Below, in pieces: positions 8,222-16,460 of a stretch of DNA of 64,000 nt (position 1 is its first letter; each line of letters begins with the position of its first letter). The notes below the pieces were generated by a model. That model did no database searches and had not been told where the DNA came from. It was given only the letters and a program-made list of their open reading frames with translations. The position numbers and the translations under genes are program-made. Source of the DNA: an uncultured Hyphomonadaceae bacterium (GTDB lineage Bacteria > Pseudomonadota > Alphaproteobacteria > Caulobacterales > Hyphomonadaceae). Location: the NCBI GenBank assembly GCA_913057945.1, contig CAJXOF010000003.1:1-64000 (forward strand), written 5' to 3'.

Positions 8222-8740
8222 CTAGTAGTCTGCAGCCAGGATGATGGTCAGCACGTCGGAATACGTACCGGCAACGGCATACTCGGTCGGAGAGTCGAAC
8301 GAGAGATCGAGGTTACCGGTGCGTGTGCCACCATTGAACAGAATGTTCTGCCAATCATTGTTGGTGACAATCGTAACCGGGGTGCCGGCCATGCTGGCCG
8401 AATTGGTGGTTGTTGCGCCAATCCCCAGACCGAGCCAGCTCGCTTCGACGTCATAGTCGATGTTCACCCCACCAGTACTTTCATTGTGGTACATGCCGCC
8501 ATTCGCGGATTCGAGCGAAACAGTGTAGGGCGAGTTGCAGGAATACAGGATCGTCAACGACCCCTGATTGCCCGTTTCCAGCATGTCGACGGCGTAGCTT
8601 GCGGTCCCTTCAGGAATCAGTTCGCAATTGCTGTCGACTTCGCCGCTGAGGTTGATGTCGAGCGTTTCGGAGTCCAGAGCGGATGCCGAACCCGCTGCGA
8701 GTGCGGCGGCTGCCGCAATAGCTGTAAGTGTACGCTTCAT
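8222..8740 (-). CDS. Major pilin, SCPU-domain (CsuA/B-like)
   Basis: 172 residues. Signal peptide MKRTLTAIAAAAALAAGSASA; the mature protein is a single SCPU beta domain. Two Cys (in SNCEL and YSCNS) probably form the family disulfide. The C-terminal pattern TYSDVLTIILAADY matches the closing strands of archaic pilins. The free N-terminal segment SETLDINLSGEV would be the donor strand. First gene of the operon, with a GAGGG ribosome site. Candidate transcription signals are the CtrA box at 9113 and the terminator at 8157-8203. Confidence 0.85.
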   Translation of the reverse strand: MKRTLTAIAAAAALAAGSASALDSETLDINLSGEVDSNCELIPEGTASYAVDMLETGNQGSLTILYSCNSPYTVSLESANGGMYHNESTGGVNIDYDVEASWLGLGIGATTTNSASMAGTPVTIVTNNDWQNILFNGGTRTGNLDLSFDSPTEYAVAGTYSDVLTIILAADY

Positions 8741-9637
8741 TGTGGTACCCTCGATTTTCCCGGCATGGGTGCAAGCCATAGCCGGGGTGTTCTGCCGCGC
8801 CACTATTGGCTGGGCAGTGCATCCCACGCGAGTGGGTAGGAGTGGCGGGAATCCGCCAATTCAGGTCACGGGGCATAGCTGTCCCGTGACCACACCTCGA
8901 ACCTTTTAGATTCGTAAGTGATCTCTGATGTCATGATGTTTTCGAACTGATCGCGCTCGAATTTTTATCGCTTCTTTGCTGTCCCCAAGATTCTCGTCTC
9001 CGATCCCTTGCCATGTTCTATGTCTAAAAATTCGTTTCATGCTTCCAGTATTGCGTAAGTACTGAAAGATGCGTCCCCGAATTTCCCCTCCGACATTCGA
9101 TACAATCGGAGGTTAACTGATTATTAACGCCCCTTTCAGGTATTCTCAACACCCAAATTATTACAAACGGGGTCTGACACGGCGAGGGAAACCCCTCGAG
9201 GGCGAGTGCGCCCCGTGATCAGGTGCGGTTAACGAATCTGTATACTGATATATTCTTCATCGACGATGGGTCTGGTTCATCCCTCGTCCGGAATGTGAAC
9301 ACGTCCTCCCGCCTGCTGATGCAATCCATAGTTGGATATGCAGAGGGCACCGAAATATATTTCTGAGCGTGCGGTGCACAATACAGCCAGCACCTGATGC
9401 CGGTCTGGGGAGGCAGGCAAGCCGGCTTCCAAAGAATTCAGGACAGATTACGCCTGAAAGGCGAGCGAATCGTCTTTGCGGTGCACAACAAGATTTTTGT
9501 GTTTCAGCACGGCGAAATGTTCATGCCGGAAGCATTCGCGCCGAATATAAGGGGCTGAGTATTTGCTAAGTTCAAAATATGGATGATTTGGGATCAAACG
9601 AGACGGTTGTGAGCCGATCCGGATCGGCATGTCACGG
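8741..9637. other. ~900-base intergenic region, AT-richer than its surroundings
   Basis: No convincing gene. The stretch 8900-9360 is visibly AT-rich for this genome and contains the CtrA box at 9113. A 53-codon frame at 9397-9558 (+) and a 66-codon frame at 9369-9569 (+) are open, but neither has a ribosome site or recognisable protein pattern. The most likely role is a long promoter/leader region for the pilin operon, or decayed DNA. Confidence 0.6.
9113..9128. promoter_or_regulatory. Full CtrA-type box TTAA-N7-TTAAC
   Basis: The sequence reads TTAACTGATTATTAAC. On both strands it fits the full CtrA consensus TTAA-N7-TTAAC, flanking C included. CtrA is the cell-cycle and GTA/pilus regulator of alphaproteobacteria. 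It lies 373 bases before the pilin start codon. Seen: the exact motif. Inferred: cell-cycle control of the pilus operon. Confidence 0.6.
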
Positions 9638-10129
9638 TCAGCTTGTCGCGTCAGGCCCCGGCAAATGACCTGGCAAGTCGGCCAGTGCGTTCAGTGCGGT
9701 GATCAGCGTGGTCCATTCCTCGGCTCCAAGCCGGGCCTTCAGGGCGTTCTGGGCCGCGTCCCATCTCGTCACGATGTCCACCAGTAGGGACCGGCCTTTG
9801 TCCGTCAGGCGAACGTGGCGCGTACGGCTGCCCTCGGGTGTGAAGGTCTCGACCCGGCCGGCGCGCTCCAGCGCGGCGATATTGCGGATCATGGTGGTGC
9901 GCTCCGTGCGCATCCGGGCTGCAAAGTCGGCAACAGGGATGTCTTTCAGATAATAGAGCTGCATCAGCAGGGAGGCCTGGCCGGGCGCAATGCCAGCGCT
10001 GTCCAGATAGGCCCCATAGTAACGGGAGAGCGCGCGATTGGCGGCGCGGGCAGCCTCGGCCATGCAGACATGCGGGCTGTGGCGGAGATCCTCCAGCAGG
10101 GGGATCGTGTCTGATGTGTTCGGCGTCAT
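9638..10129 (-). CDS. MarR-family transcriptional regulator
   Basis: 163 residues, the normal MarR length. Dimerisation helices at both ends frame a winged helix: the recognition part is the stretch around ARMRTERTTMIRNIAALERAG, and the wing carries TPEGSRTRHVRLT. These proteins usually repress a divergent neighbour and let go on binding small aromatic ligands. The open frame extends far upstream across the intergenic region; the ATG at 10129 is chosen because the protein starts like other MarR proteins there. Divergent from the SDR gene, with a palindrome between them. Confidence 0.85.
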   Translation of the reverse strand: MTPNTSDTIPLLEDLRHSPHVCMAEAARAANRALSRYYGAYLDSAGIAPGQASLLMQLYYLKDIPVADFAARMRTERTTMIRNIAALERAGRVETFTPEGSRTRHVRLTDKGRSLLVDIVTRWDAAQNALKARLGAEEWTTLITALNALADLPGHLPGPDATS

Positions 10130-10202
10130 GGCGCTTCCATACACTGATTTCCGGCGTTCGGTTAAATTAGGGGATTTACCTCTCTGCGCATAGATGTGCA
10201 TA

Positions 10203-10220
10203 TACACACAAATATGTGTA
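10203..10220. promoter_or_regulatory. Candidate MarR operator
   Basis: Inverted repeat TACACA-N6-TGTGTA in the 120-base divergent space between the MarR gene and the SDR gene. An 18-bp AT-rich palindrome is the usual size and form of a MarR dimer site. It lies 30-47 bases before the SDR start. Confidence 0.5.
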
Positions 10221-10249
10221 AAAGCCAGAGGGCACAGAGGAGGCGCGGC

Positions 10250-10978
10250 ATGGTGCAACAGGACAAGAGTGTCGCGATTGTCGGCGCGGGGGATTATATC
10301 GGCTCGGCAATCGCGAAGAAATTCGCCGCCGAGGGCTATATAGTGGTGGCCGGTCGTCGCAATGGTGACAAGCTGGCGCCGCTGGTTGAAGAGATCGAGG
10401 CGGCGGGCGGCAGGATTTCTGCGCGCTCGCTGGACGCACGCGAGCCGGACGATGTAACGGCCTTCCTGGCCGAAGCGGACGCGCTGGCGCCGTTGGCCCT
10501 GACCGTCTTCAATGTCGGCGCCAATGTGAATTTCCCGATCCTCGAAACGACCGACCGCGTCTTCCGCAAGGTCTGGGAGATGGCGTGCTTTGCCGGTTTC
10601 GTGACGGGCCGCGAATCCGCGCGGCTGATGCTGGAACGCGGGCAGGGCAAGATTTTCTTCACCGGCGCCACGGCCGGGCGGCGGGGCGGCAAAGGATACG
10701 CGGCATTTGCCTCGGCCAAGTTCGGCCTGCGCGCTGTGGCGGAATCCATGGCGCGGGAATTGTGGCCGCAGCATATCCATGTGGCGCATCTGATCATTGA
10801 TGCGGGCGTCGATACCGAATGGGTGCGCGAGCTGATCCGGCAACGCGGCGGCCCGGACGACCCGCAGGGCCTGATGCCGCCCGAGGCCATCGCCGACGCC
10901 TATTGGCAATTGTTCCAGCAGCCGGAGACGGCCTGGACCTTTGAACAGGAAATCCGTCCGTATGGGGAAACATGGTAA
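10250..10978 (+). CDS. Short-chain dehydrogenase/reductase with Phe in place of the catalytic Tyr
   Basis: 242 residues. Rossmann fold with a cofactor glycine motif GAGDYIG (12-18), the structural NVGAN (89-93) and the strand leading to the catalytic Ser region (FFTGAT). Where classical SDRs have YxxxK, this protein has FASAK (Phe153, Lys157); Tyr150 lies three residues earlier. The active site is therefore non-classical; close relatives with the same FxxxK pattern exist as I recall, so this may define a subfamily. AGGAGG ribosome site before the ATG at 10250. Couples to the isomerase gene through TAATG. Substrate unknown. Confidence 0.85.
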   Translation: MVQQDKSVAIVGAGDYIGSAIAKKFAAEGYIVVAGRRNGDKLAPLVEEIEAAGGRISARSLDAREPDDVTAFLAEADALAPLALTVFNVGANVNFPILETTDRVFRKVWEMACFAGFVTGRESARLMLERGQGKIFFTGATAGRRGGKGYAAFASAKFGLRAVAESMARELWPQHIHVAHLIIDAGVDTEWVRELIRQRGGPDDPQGLMPPEAIADAYWQLFQQPETAWTFEQEIRPYGETW

Positions 10979-11598
10979 TGAGTGATGTGAGCGTGGAATT
11001 CCATTTCGATTTCGGCAGCCCGAATGCCTATCTCAGCCACAAGGTGATCCCGGATATAGAGGCGCGCACCGGGGTGGCCTTCACCTATGTGCCGGTTCTG
11101 CTGGGCGGCGTGTTCAAGGCGACGGGCAACCAGTCCCCCGTGATGGCATTTGCCGGCATCCGCAACAAACCTGAATACGAACGGCTGGAAATGATGCGGT
11201 TCATCGAGCGGCATGGCCTGACGCACGCCTTCGCGATGAATCCGCACTTCCCGATCAACACGCTGGCGATCATGCGCGGCGCGGTGGCGGCGCAGCATCT
11301 GGACGTGTTCAAGCCCTATGTGGACGCGGTCTATGATGCGATGTGGCGCGACGGGCAAAAGATGGATGATCCTGAAACGATCGGACGGGTTCTGGCTGCG
11401 GCCGACCTGCCCGTCGAATCACTCATGGCGAAAGCGCAGGATTCCGGGATCAAGCAAGAATTGGTGGACACGACCACGGCCTCCGTCGAGCGCGGCAATT
11501 TCGGCTCGCCCACCTTCTTCGTGAAGAACAGGATGTGGTTCGGCAAGGACCGGCTGCGCGACGTGGAAGAGGCGATTCTCGCCGCCAAGGCTGCCTGA
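10978..11598 (+). CDS. DsbA-like 2-hydroxychromene-2-carboxylate isomerase family protein
   Basis: 206 residues, DsbA/GST-kappa fold. The family motif FHFDFGSPNAYL near the N-terminus includes Ser14, the residue used for glutathione in NahD-type isomerases. The C-terminal thioredoxin half carries GNFGSPTFFV with the cis-Pro. No CxxC, so it is not a disulfide oxidase. Family members isomerise aromatic-ring degradation intermediates using glutathione. Starts inside the SDR stop codon (TAATG), so the two are translated together. With the MarR gene this resembles a small aromatic-compound module; the true substrate is unknown. Confidence 0.82.
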   Translation: MSDVSVEFHFDFGSPNAYLSHKVIPDIEARTGVAFTYVPVLLGGVFKATGNQSPVMAFAGIRNKPEYERLEMMRFIERHGLTHAFAMNPHFPINTLAIMRGAVAAQHLDVFKPYVDAVYDAMWRDGQKMDDPETIGRVLAAADLPVESLMAKAQDSGIKQELVDTTTASVERGNFGSPTFFVKNRMWFGKDRLRDVEEAILAAKAA

Positions 11599-11632
11599 CG
11601 CACTGCCTGACGCGCCTTTCTGCGCACGGCAC

Positions 11633-11672
11633 AAAAAAGCCCGCTCTCCCATGCGCCGGAGGGCGGGCTTTT
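11633..11672. terminator. Bidirectional terminator
   Basis: Stem GCCCGC/GCGGGC extended by an inner CTCC/GGAG pairing, with six A before and four T after it. It lies between the convergent isomerase (+) and phytase (-) genes and can serve both. Confidence 0.85.
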
Positions 11673-11696
11673 GTCATGCTGAGGGAAGGCGCGGGC

Positions 11697-12728
11697 CTAG
11701 TCGAGGCCGAGGGCGGCTTCGATCAAGGACCAGTCGACCAGCTTGAAGTTCTGGTCGACGCCAGAGGCCGGATTGCCATCATCCTGCACGACGAGAATGC
11801 CTTTCGGGAAGCCCGGCAGCGGCGCGGAGTTCACATCAAGGCCATCCGTATGCGTCACCGCGTCGATGCTGCCATCGGAATTGGCGGTGACAGTGAATAC
11901 GCCGCGCGGGGCATGCGGGACTTTGAGGTCGTAGACGACGAACCGGTCAGCGGCCTGGGACGAGACGACGAGATAGCCTTCGCCATTCTGGCCGGCCCAG
12001 ATGTCCATGCCTTCGACATCGGCGACGAGGCCGTTCTGCGCGGCAATCGTGTCGACGCTGATTGGGGCCGCGGTCCAGTCGGCCAGGTCGAGCTTCCAGA
12101 CGCCGTGTTCTTCCTCGCCGAGGAAGACCTGGCCATTGGCTTCGTCAAAGACGCAGCCTTCGAGCTGGAGCTGGCCGAACTGGCCGACCTGGATCTCGGC
12201 GACGAGTTCCGGGCCTTCACTGAGCATGTCGGTCTGAACGGACCAGACCTGGGCCATGCCATCCTTGTAAGTCGGCATGGCGTAATAGGTGGTGCCGACG
12301 CGCCCGGCGCAGATGCCGTAGGGCTCGTCCTTGAGGGTGGGTGTGTCGCCGATATGGCTGACCGTGGAGGTGGCTGAGTCGATGGTGAACCAGCTGATGG
12401 AATTGGTCTCGTCATTCGACGCGACAGCAACATCGCCGCGCAGATCGACATTGTTGACGCGGCCGACATCGAGGAATTGAAGCTCTTCGCCGGCAAGATT
12501 GTAGACGTGGAGACCTTCATCCTTGTTGGTGCCGAGAACGAGGCTGGCCGCAGGGTTTGCGAGATTGACCCAGACGGCCGGATCGTCCGCCTTGTCGCCT
12601 GTGCCGGTCATGGGCGCGGTTTCAACGGCGGCGGGGATCAGGGCGGTGTCGATGGCGTAAATCTGCTGGACGGGCTCTGTGGCGCAGGCAGACAGAAGCA
12701 GGGCGGCGACGGGAAGATAGCGTTTCAT
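11697..12728 (-). CDS. Beta-propeller phytase (3-phytase), lipoprotein
   Basis: 343 residues. Hydrolyses phytate to lower inositol phosphates and phosphate with calcium. N-terminal lipoprotein signal with Cys15 (LLLSAC). Beta-propeller-phytase motifs in order: DDPAVWVNLANP, LGTNKDEGLHVYNLAG, RVNNVD, then acidic calcium-site loops such as LEGCVFDE and EEEHGVW, ending near FKLVDWS. The ATG at 12728 has a GAGGAG site; an upstream start in the same frame lacks a signal peptide. Neighbouring TonB receptor and small lipoprotein lie on the same strand. BPPs beside TonB receptors are reported from aquatic bacteria. Confidence 0.88.
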   Translation of the reverse strand: MKRYLPVAALLLSACATEPVQQIYAIDTALIPAAVETAPMTGTGDKADDPAVWVNLANPAASLVLGTNKDEGLHVYNLAGEELQFLDVGRVNNVDLRGDVAVASNDETNSISWFTIDSATSTVSHIGDTPTLKDEPYGICAGRVGTTYYAMPTYKDGMAQVWSVQTDMLSEGPELVAEIQVGQFGQLQLEGCVFDEANGQVFLGEEEHGVWKLDLADWTAAPISVDTIAAQNGLVADVEGMDIWAGQNGEGYLVVSSQAADRFVVYDLKVPHAPRGVFTVTANSDGSIDAVTHTDGLDVNSAPLPGFPKGILVVQDDGNPASGVDQNFKLVDWSLIEAALGLD

Positions 12729-12850
12729 GAACACTCCTCGGGGGGCTTGAGCCAATTCGGTTCGGGCCGGTATTCCGTGCGTGCGCGGCAAGATCAAGGC
12801 TTCAACGCGTATTTTCATATTTCTGCCATGTAGCGAAGAGTCCGGACATG

Positions 12851-12877
12851 AAAAAAGCAGGCACGATGGCCTGCTTT
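12851..12877 (-). terminator. Intrinsic terminator after the small lipoprotein gene
   Basis: On the minus strand the stem GCAGGC/GCCTGC with a 6-base loop is followed by six T (12856-12851). It comes 30 bases after the stop of the 87-residue lipoprotein and separates it from the phytase gene, so phytase needs its own promoter. Confidence 0.8.
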
Positions 12878-12906
12878 CCCCGAAATGTTTCTGTGAGGAG
12901 CGCAGC

Positions 12907-13170
12907 TCAGCCGCCGCTGCCGGGTGCGGCTGTGGACAGTGAACGCTGCTGGGCGTCTCTGGCCATTTTTTCGCCTTCGGCCTCGTGGCGCGCCCATTGT
13001 TCTGCCGTCATGCAGATCTTGCCCGGATAGACCTTGCCGGGGATCGACACGCGCTCGCAAACCATGTCCGGATTGTCGGATGCGTCGGCGATCGAGTAGC
13101 CTTCTTTCTTCTTGAGGGCGCAACCCGACACCGCGATCAGGGCGGCCAGGGCCAGTATTGGTGCTTTCAT
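12907..13170 (-). CDS. Small lipoprotein of unknown function
   Basis: 87 residues. Lipoprotein signal MKAPILALAALIAVSGC, then a mostly polar protein with three further Cys (CALKKKEG start, DMVCERV, KICMT) and the segment PGKVYPGKICMTAEQWARHE. The 'KICMT.EQW' pattern recurs in short alphaproteobacterial lipoproteins, but I know no function. GGGAGA ribosome site before the ATG at 13170. It lies between the TonB receptor and phytase genes on the same strand. Confidence 0.7.
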   Translation of the reverse strand: MKAPILALAALIAVSGCALKKKEGYSIADASDNPDMVCERVSIPGKVYPGKICMTAEQWARHEAEGEKMARDAQQRSLSTAAPGSGG

Positions 13171-13298
13171 GAAAATTTCTCCCGCTAATTGCATCCTTTT
13201 AACAGGAAAAAGCCCGAGTGCATCCCCGAATGCAAGGAAAATGTGCCCAAACGATTGCTGGTGCACACGGATTTGCCTGAGCGCTGCCCATTTACGCA

Positions 13299-13332
13299 AG
13301 AGCCGGGCGAGGATCGCTCCCCGCCCGGCTCT
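13299..13332. repeat. Strong 11-bp hairpin without T tract, 3' of the TonB receptor gene
   Basis: Perfect inverted repeat AGAGCCGGGCG / CGCCCGGCTCT with a 12-base spacer, 25 bases after the TonB receptor stop. No run of T follows on either strand, so a Rho-independent terminator is not supported. It could protect the transcript 3' end or mark a Rho-dependent end. Confidence 0.55.
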
Positions 13333-13356
13333 GGACTGTAAATCTGGTTGCCCAGC

Positions 13357-16152
13357 CTAGTAGGTCAGGCGGGCTCCGAAGACATAGCGAGCCCCGTATT
13401 CGTCATACTGCGACAGGCGGCTTTCAGCGCCGTGATAATAGTATTCCGGCTCGTCGGTGAGGTTCTTGCCTTCGACATAGATCTGGAGGTTGTCGTTGAC
13501 GTCATATTTGGCCGACGCTTCGACGCTGAGGTGGTCGCTGGTGTAACGGTCCAGATCGGCGCCGAACAATTCGTCGAGATAGTCATCGCGGAAATTGGCC
13601 GAGATGCGCAGGTCCCACGGGCCCTTGTCATAGCCGATGGAGGCGTTCCAGATGAGATCGTTCTGCTTGAGCAGCGGCACGTCGCGGGTCAGGGTCACAT
13701 CCTCTTCATCCGGCACGGACGCTTCGGATTCAACGATGGTGACGTTGGCGGAGGCGAGGAAGCCCTCCCAGAAGCCGCCCAGGAAATCGAGCTGCTGGAC
13801 ATAGTTGAGTTCGAGGCCGGTCACCGTGGCGGTCTCGCCATTGATGTAGGTGGCGACTTCTTCAATGTCCGCCCCGGCATCGCCGAGGAAGCCCAGATCG
13901 ATTGAGCCTGGCAGCTGGTCAATGTCATAGGTGGCCCCAAAGATCGGGTTACGGATGTCCTTGTAGAACACGCCCGCCGACAGGACTGACAGCTTGGTCG
14001 GGTAGTATTCGATCGACAGGTCGAAATTGTTGGCCTCGTACGGGTCGAGGTTGGGGTTGCCCATTTCGACTTCGTCCCGGTCATCATTCATCGCCGCCGT
14101 CGGGCGCATCTCGCCGAAGGCCGGACGGACGAGCGAGGCATAATAGGCGGCCCGACCGACGACATTGTCGGAGAAGGCATATTTCAGGTTCAGGCTCGGC
14201 AGGACGTGGACGTATTCATCGTCGAACTGGCGTGTGCCGACCTGGTCCGGGTCGCCGCCTTCATAGAAGACGTTGCCCGTGGTCGAAATGTCCGTGGCTT
14301 CGATACGCGCCCCGGCAACGACGGTGAGGTCGTTGATCTGGAAGGTGCCCATGCCGTAGCCGGCGATGATCATCTCGTCGATCGTGTAGTCTTCGGCGAG
14401 GCTGTCGAAATTCGTGCCTTCCTCGTCCAGCTCGTCGGCGGTGAACGTGCCGCGCAGGGCGCGGGTCAGGCCGGCACTTGGCCATTCGTACATCGGGTTG
14501 TTCATGCGCCAGCCGGAGATCTGGCTGTTGGCGGAGATGAAATCGGTGAGGGCTACATCGTCGCGTTCCCAGATGAAGAGGTTCTGGTCACGGACTTTTT
14601 CGCGGTCGCGGATTTTCACCCCCATTTTCCAGGTCACGGGCGTGTTGCCGAGCACGGTGTCATTGGTCAGGTCGAGCTTGTAGGCCCACTCGGTGTCTTC
14701 GTTGACCGTGAATTCCTGCTCGTAGGCGTCCATTTCATAATTGGCCGGATCATACAGGAAATCGATGCCGGCACCGGACAGGCGGGGCTGTTTCGGATCG
14801 GAATTGTCCCAGACGATGATGCCATCGCCTTCCATGTCATCGGAGCGGAAGGCCACGTCGTGATTGTTGGAATCGTCTTCCTCGGCATAGGCGTAGGAGA
14901 CTTCGTAATCGACCGTCCAGTTACCCGCGAAGGTCTTGCCGCCGAGGGCATAGGTCTGGATCTTGCGGGTCTCTTCGCGCTGGCGCACTTCGACGTCGGC
15001 TTCGGCATAGTCGAACGCATAGCCTTCTGGCGTCAGCGACGGATCTTCCTCGTCGAGGCTGCGGAATTCGAACTTGTTGCGGATTTCGTCATCCGTGTAC
15101 TCATTGAGCAGCGTGCGCAGGTAGAGGTCGGTGTTCTCGGTCATGCGGTAGTCGACATTGAAGACGAAGCCGAGGCGCTCGCGCGTCAGGTCGTACCAGC
15201 GCATTTCATAATCATCTTCCGGGACGAAGACACCCAGATCGTCATTGAAGCCCCAGCCGCCGGTTTCATTGTTGTGGGCCTGAATGCCGAGGCTCTGATA
15301 ATTCACGGAGGCGGCAATGCCGAACTTGTCGCCGAACACGTTGGAATAGGTCAGCGTGGCTTTCGGGGAGACGTCTTCGGTCAGCTCGTTATAGGAGCCT
15401 TCGACCTTGGCGCGGATGAACTGGCCGTCGCGGTCGAATGCGGAAATGGTCTTGAGATTGATGACGCCGCCAATCGTGTCGGCGTCGACATCGGGGGTCA
15501 GGGATTTCTGGACTTCGATGCCGTCCAGAAGGTCAGACGGAACCCCATCCAGCAGGACGCCGCGACGGTCTTCCGGGGACGGCGTACGCACGCCGTTGAT
15601 GGTGGCGGAGATCAGGTCGGAATTGATGCCGCGGATCGAGACATAGCGGCCTTCGCCCTGGTCGTTCTCGATGGACAGGCCGGCGACGCGGGCGAGCGAG
15701 TCGGCCACGGTCGTGTCGGGGAAGTTGCCGAGGCCGTCGGAGTCGATGACGCTGATGATGGCATCGGAGGCGCGCTGCTGGTTGATCGCGCCGGCCTGGG
15801 CCGCGGCCGAGCCGACGACCAGGATGTTGTCGAGATAGCGTACATCGCCGCCGAGCTGGATGCTGAAATCGGTATCGCCAGAGACCGACACCGTGTCGGT
15901 GACCATATCCGCGCCGACATAGGAGACGCTGATCGTGTAATCGCCGGCCGGGACGCTGGCGAAGCGATACTTGCCGAAGCGGTCGGACGAGGCGGTGCGG
16001 CCCAGTTCCTCGATCGTGACAAGCGCGCCCTGCAGCGCCGCTTCGCCGGAGGCATCGGTCACGGTCCCTGTCAGGATGTCGGCGGCAGCCGCCTGCGCCA
16101 ACACGGCGGTGGCAGCTCCGATCAGGAGGAGCTTGCGTGAGGTAAAGGTCAT
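13357..16152 (-). CDS. TonB-dependent outer-membrane receptor with CarboxypepD_reg-like N-domain
   Basis: 931 residues. Signal peptide (1-24, ending AQAAAA); a carboxypeptidase-regulatory-like beta domain (~26-106) as in large substrate receptors; plug domain (~125-235) with the family signatures SLARVAGLSIENDQGEGRY and VEVQKSLTPDVDADTIGG-like sequence; then the 22-strand barrel ending in ARYVFGARLTY with the terminal aromatic. It imports a large ligand using TonB energy. The nearby phytase suggests phytate or another phosphorylated substrate, an inference from context only. A Pho-box-like repeat lies ~90 bases upstream. Confidence 0.92.
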   Translation of the reverse strand: MTFTSRKLLLIGAATAVLAQAAAADILTGTVTDASGEAALQGALVTIEELGRTASSDRFGKYRFASVPAGDYTISVSYVGADMVTDTVSVSGDTDFSIQLGGDVRYLDNILVVGSAAAQAGAINQQRASDAIISVIDSDGLGNFPDTTVADSLARVAGLSIENDQGEGRYVSIRGINSDLISATINGVRTPSPEDRRGVLLDGVPSDLLDGIEVQKSLTPDVDADTIGGVINLKTISAFDRDGQFIRAKVEGSYNELTEDVSPKATLTYSNVFGDKFGIAASVNYQSLGIQAHNNETGGWGFNDDLGVFVPEDDYEMRWYDLTRERLGFVFNVDYRMTENTDLYLRTLLNEYTDDEIRNKFEFRSLDEEDPSLTPEGYAFDYAEADVEVRQREETRKIQTYALGGKTFAGNWTVDYEVSYAYAEEDDSNNHDVAFRSDDMEGDGIIVWDNSDPKQPRLSGAGIDFLYDPANYEMDAYEQEFTVNEDTEWAYKLDLTNDTVLGNTPVTWKMGVKIRDREKVRDQNLFIWERDDVALTDFISANSQISGWRMNNPMYEWPSAGLTRALRGTFTADELDEEGTNFDSLAEDYTIDEMIIAGYGMGTFQINDLTVVAGARIEATDISTTGNVFYEGGDPDQVGTRQFDDEYVHVLPSLNLKYAFSDNVVGRAAYYASLVRPAFGEMRPTAAMNDDRDEVEMGNPNLDPYEANNFDLSIEYYPTKLSVLSAGVFYKDIRNPIFGATYDIDQLPGSIDLGFLGDAGADIEEVATYINGETATVTGLELNYVQQLDFLGGFWEGFLASANVTIVESEASVPDEEDVTLTRDVPLLKQNDLIWNASIGYDKGPWDLRISANFRDDYLDELFGADLDRYTSDHLSVEASAKYDVNDNLQIYVEGKNLTDEPEYYYHGAESRLSQYDEYGARYVFGARLTY

Positions 16153-16239
16153 GGGAGGTCGTCCTTGCTCTGGAAATCAGTGTTAAGAAGTCTACGCTTC
16201 GAAAACTGCGGCCCCGTCCCACGCCAGAGTTACGGCGGG

Positions 16240-16268
16240 ATGACAGATGCGTAATGTTTTTATGACGT
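16240..16268 (-). promoter_or_regulatory. Possible PhoB (Pho) box upstream of the TonB receptor
   Basis: On the minus strand a perfect CTGTCAT heptamer (16246-16240) and an ACGTCAT (16268-16262, 5 of 7 matches) stand exactly 22 bases apart, two 11-bp PhoB repeat units. The unit between them is degenerate. It lies 88 bases before the receptor start. The remaining 308-base gap (16153-16460) holds no other feature I can support. Needs a profile search; chance similarity is possible. Confidence 0.35.
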
Positions 16269-16460
16269 CCCCGGATTTCTGAGGAAAATGGGGCAAGTGC
16301 CTGCCATGCGGGGAAAAATTCGTGCTTTTCCTGCAACACTTATTGGCGTCGCCCTCAGGTTGAGCGGGCGAATCATCCCGAAATCTAGAGGGTTTTCGGA
16401 GCCCGAATCCGACGGGTCCGCCCCCATGCGACACTGCCCCTCTCATCGCAGGAGGCCCGC

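Noticed and set aside
9369..9569. 66-codon plus-strand frame and an overlapping 53-codon frame (9397-9558)
   Set aside because: No ribosome site, no recognisable pattern, and no support beyond being open.
14206..16140. 644-codon plus-strand frame
   Set aside because: Antisense shadow of the TonB receptor; rich in Val/Ala/Gly/Asp as expected from the complementary codons.
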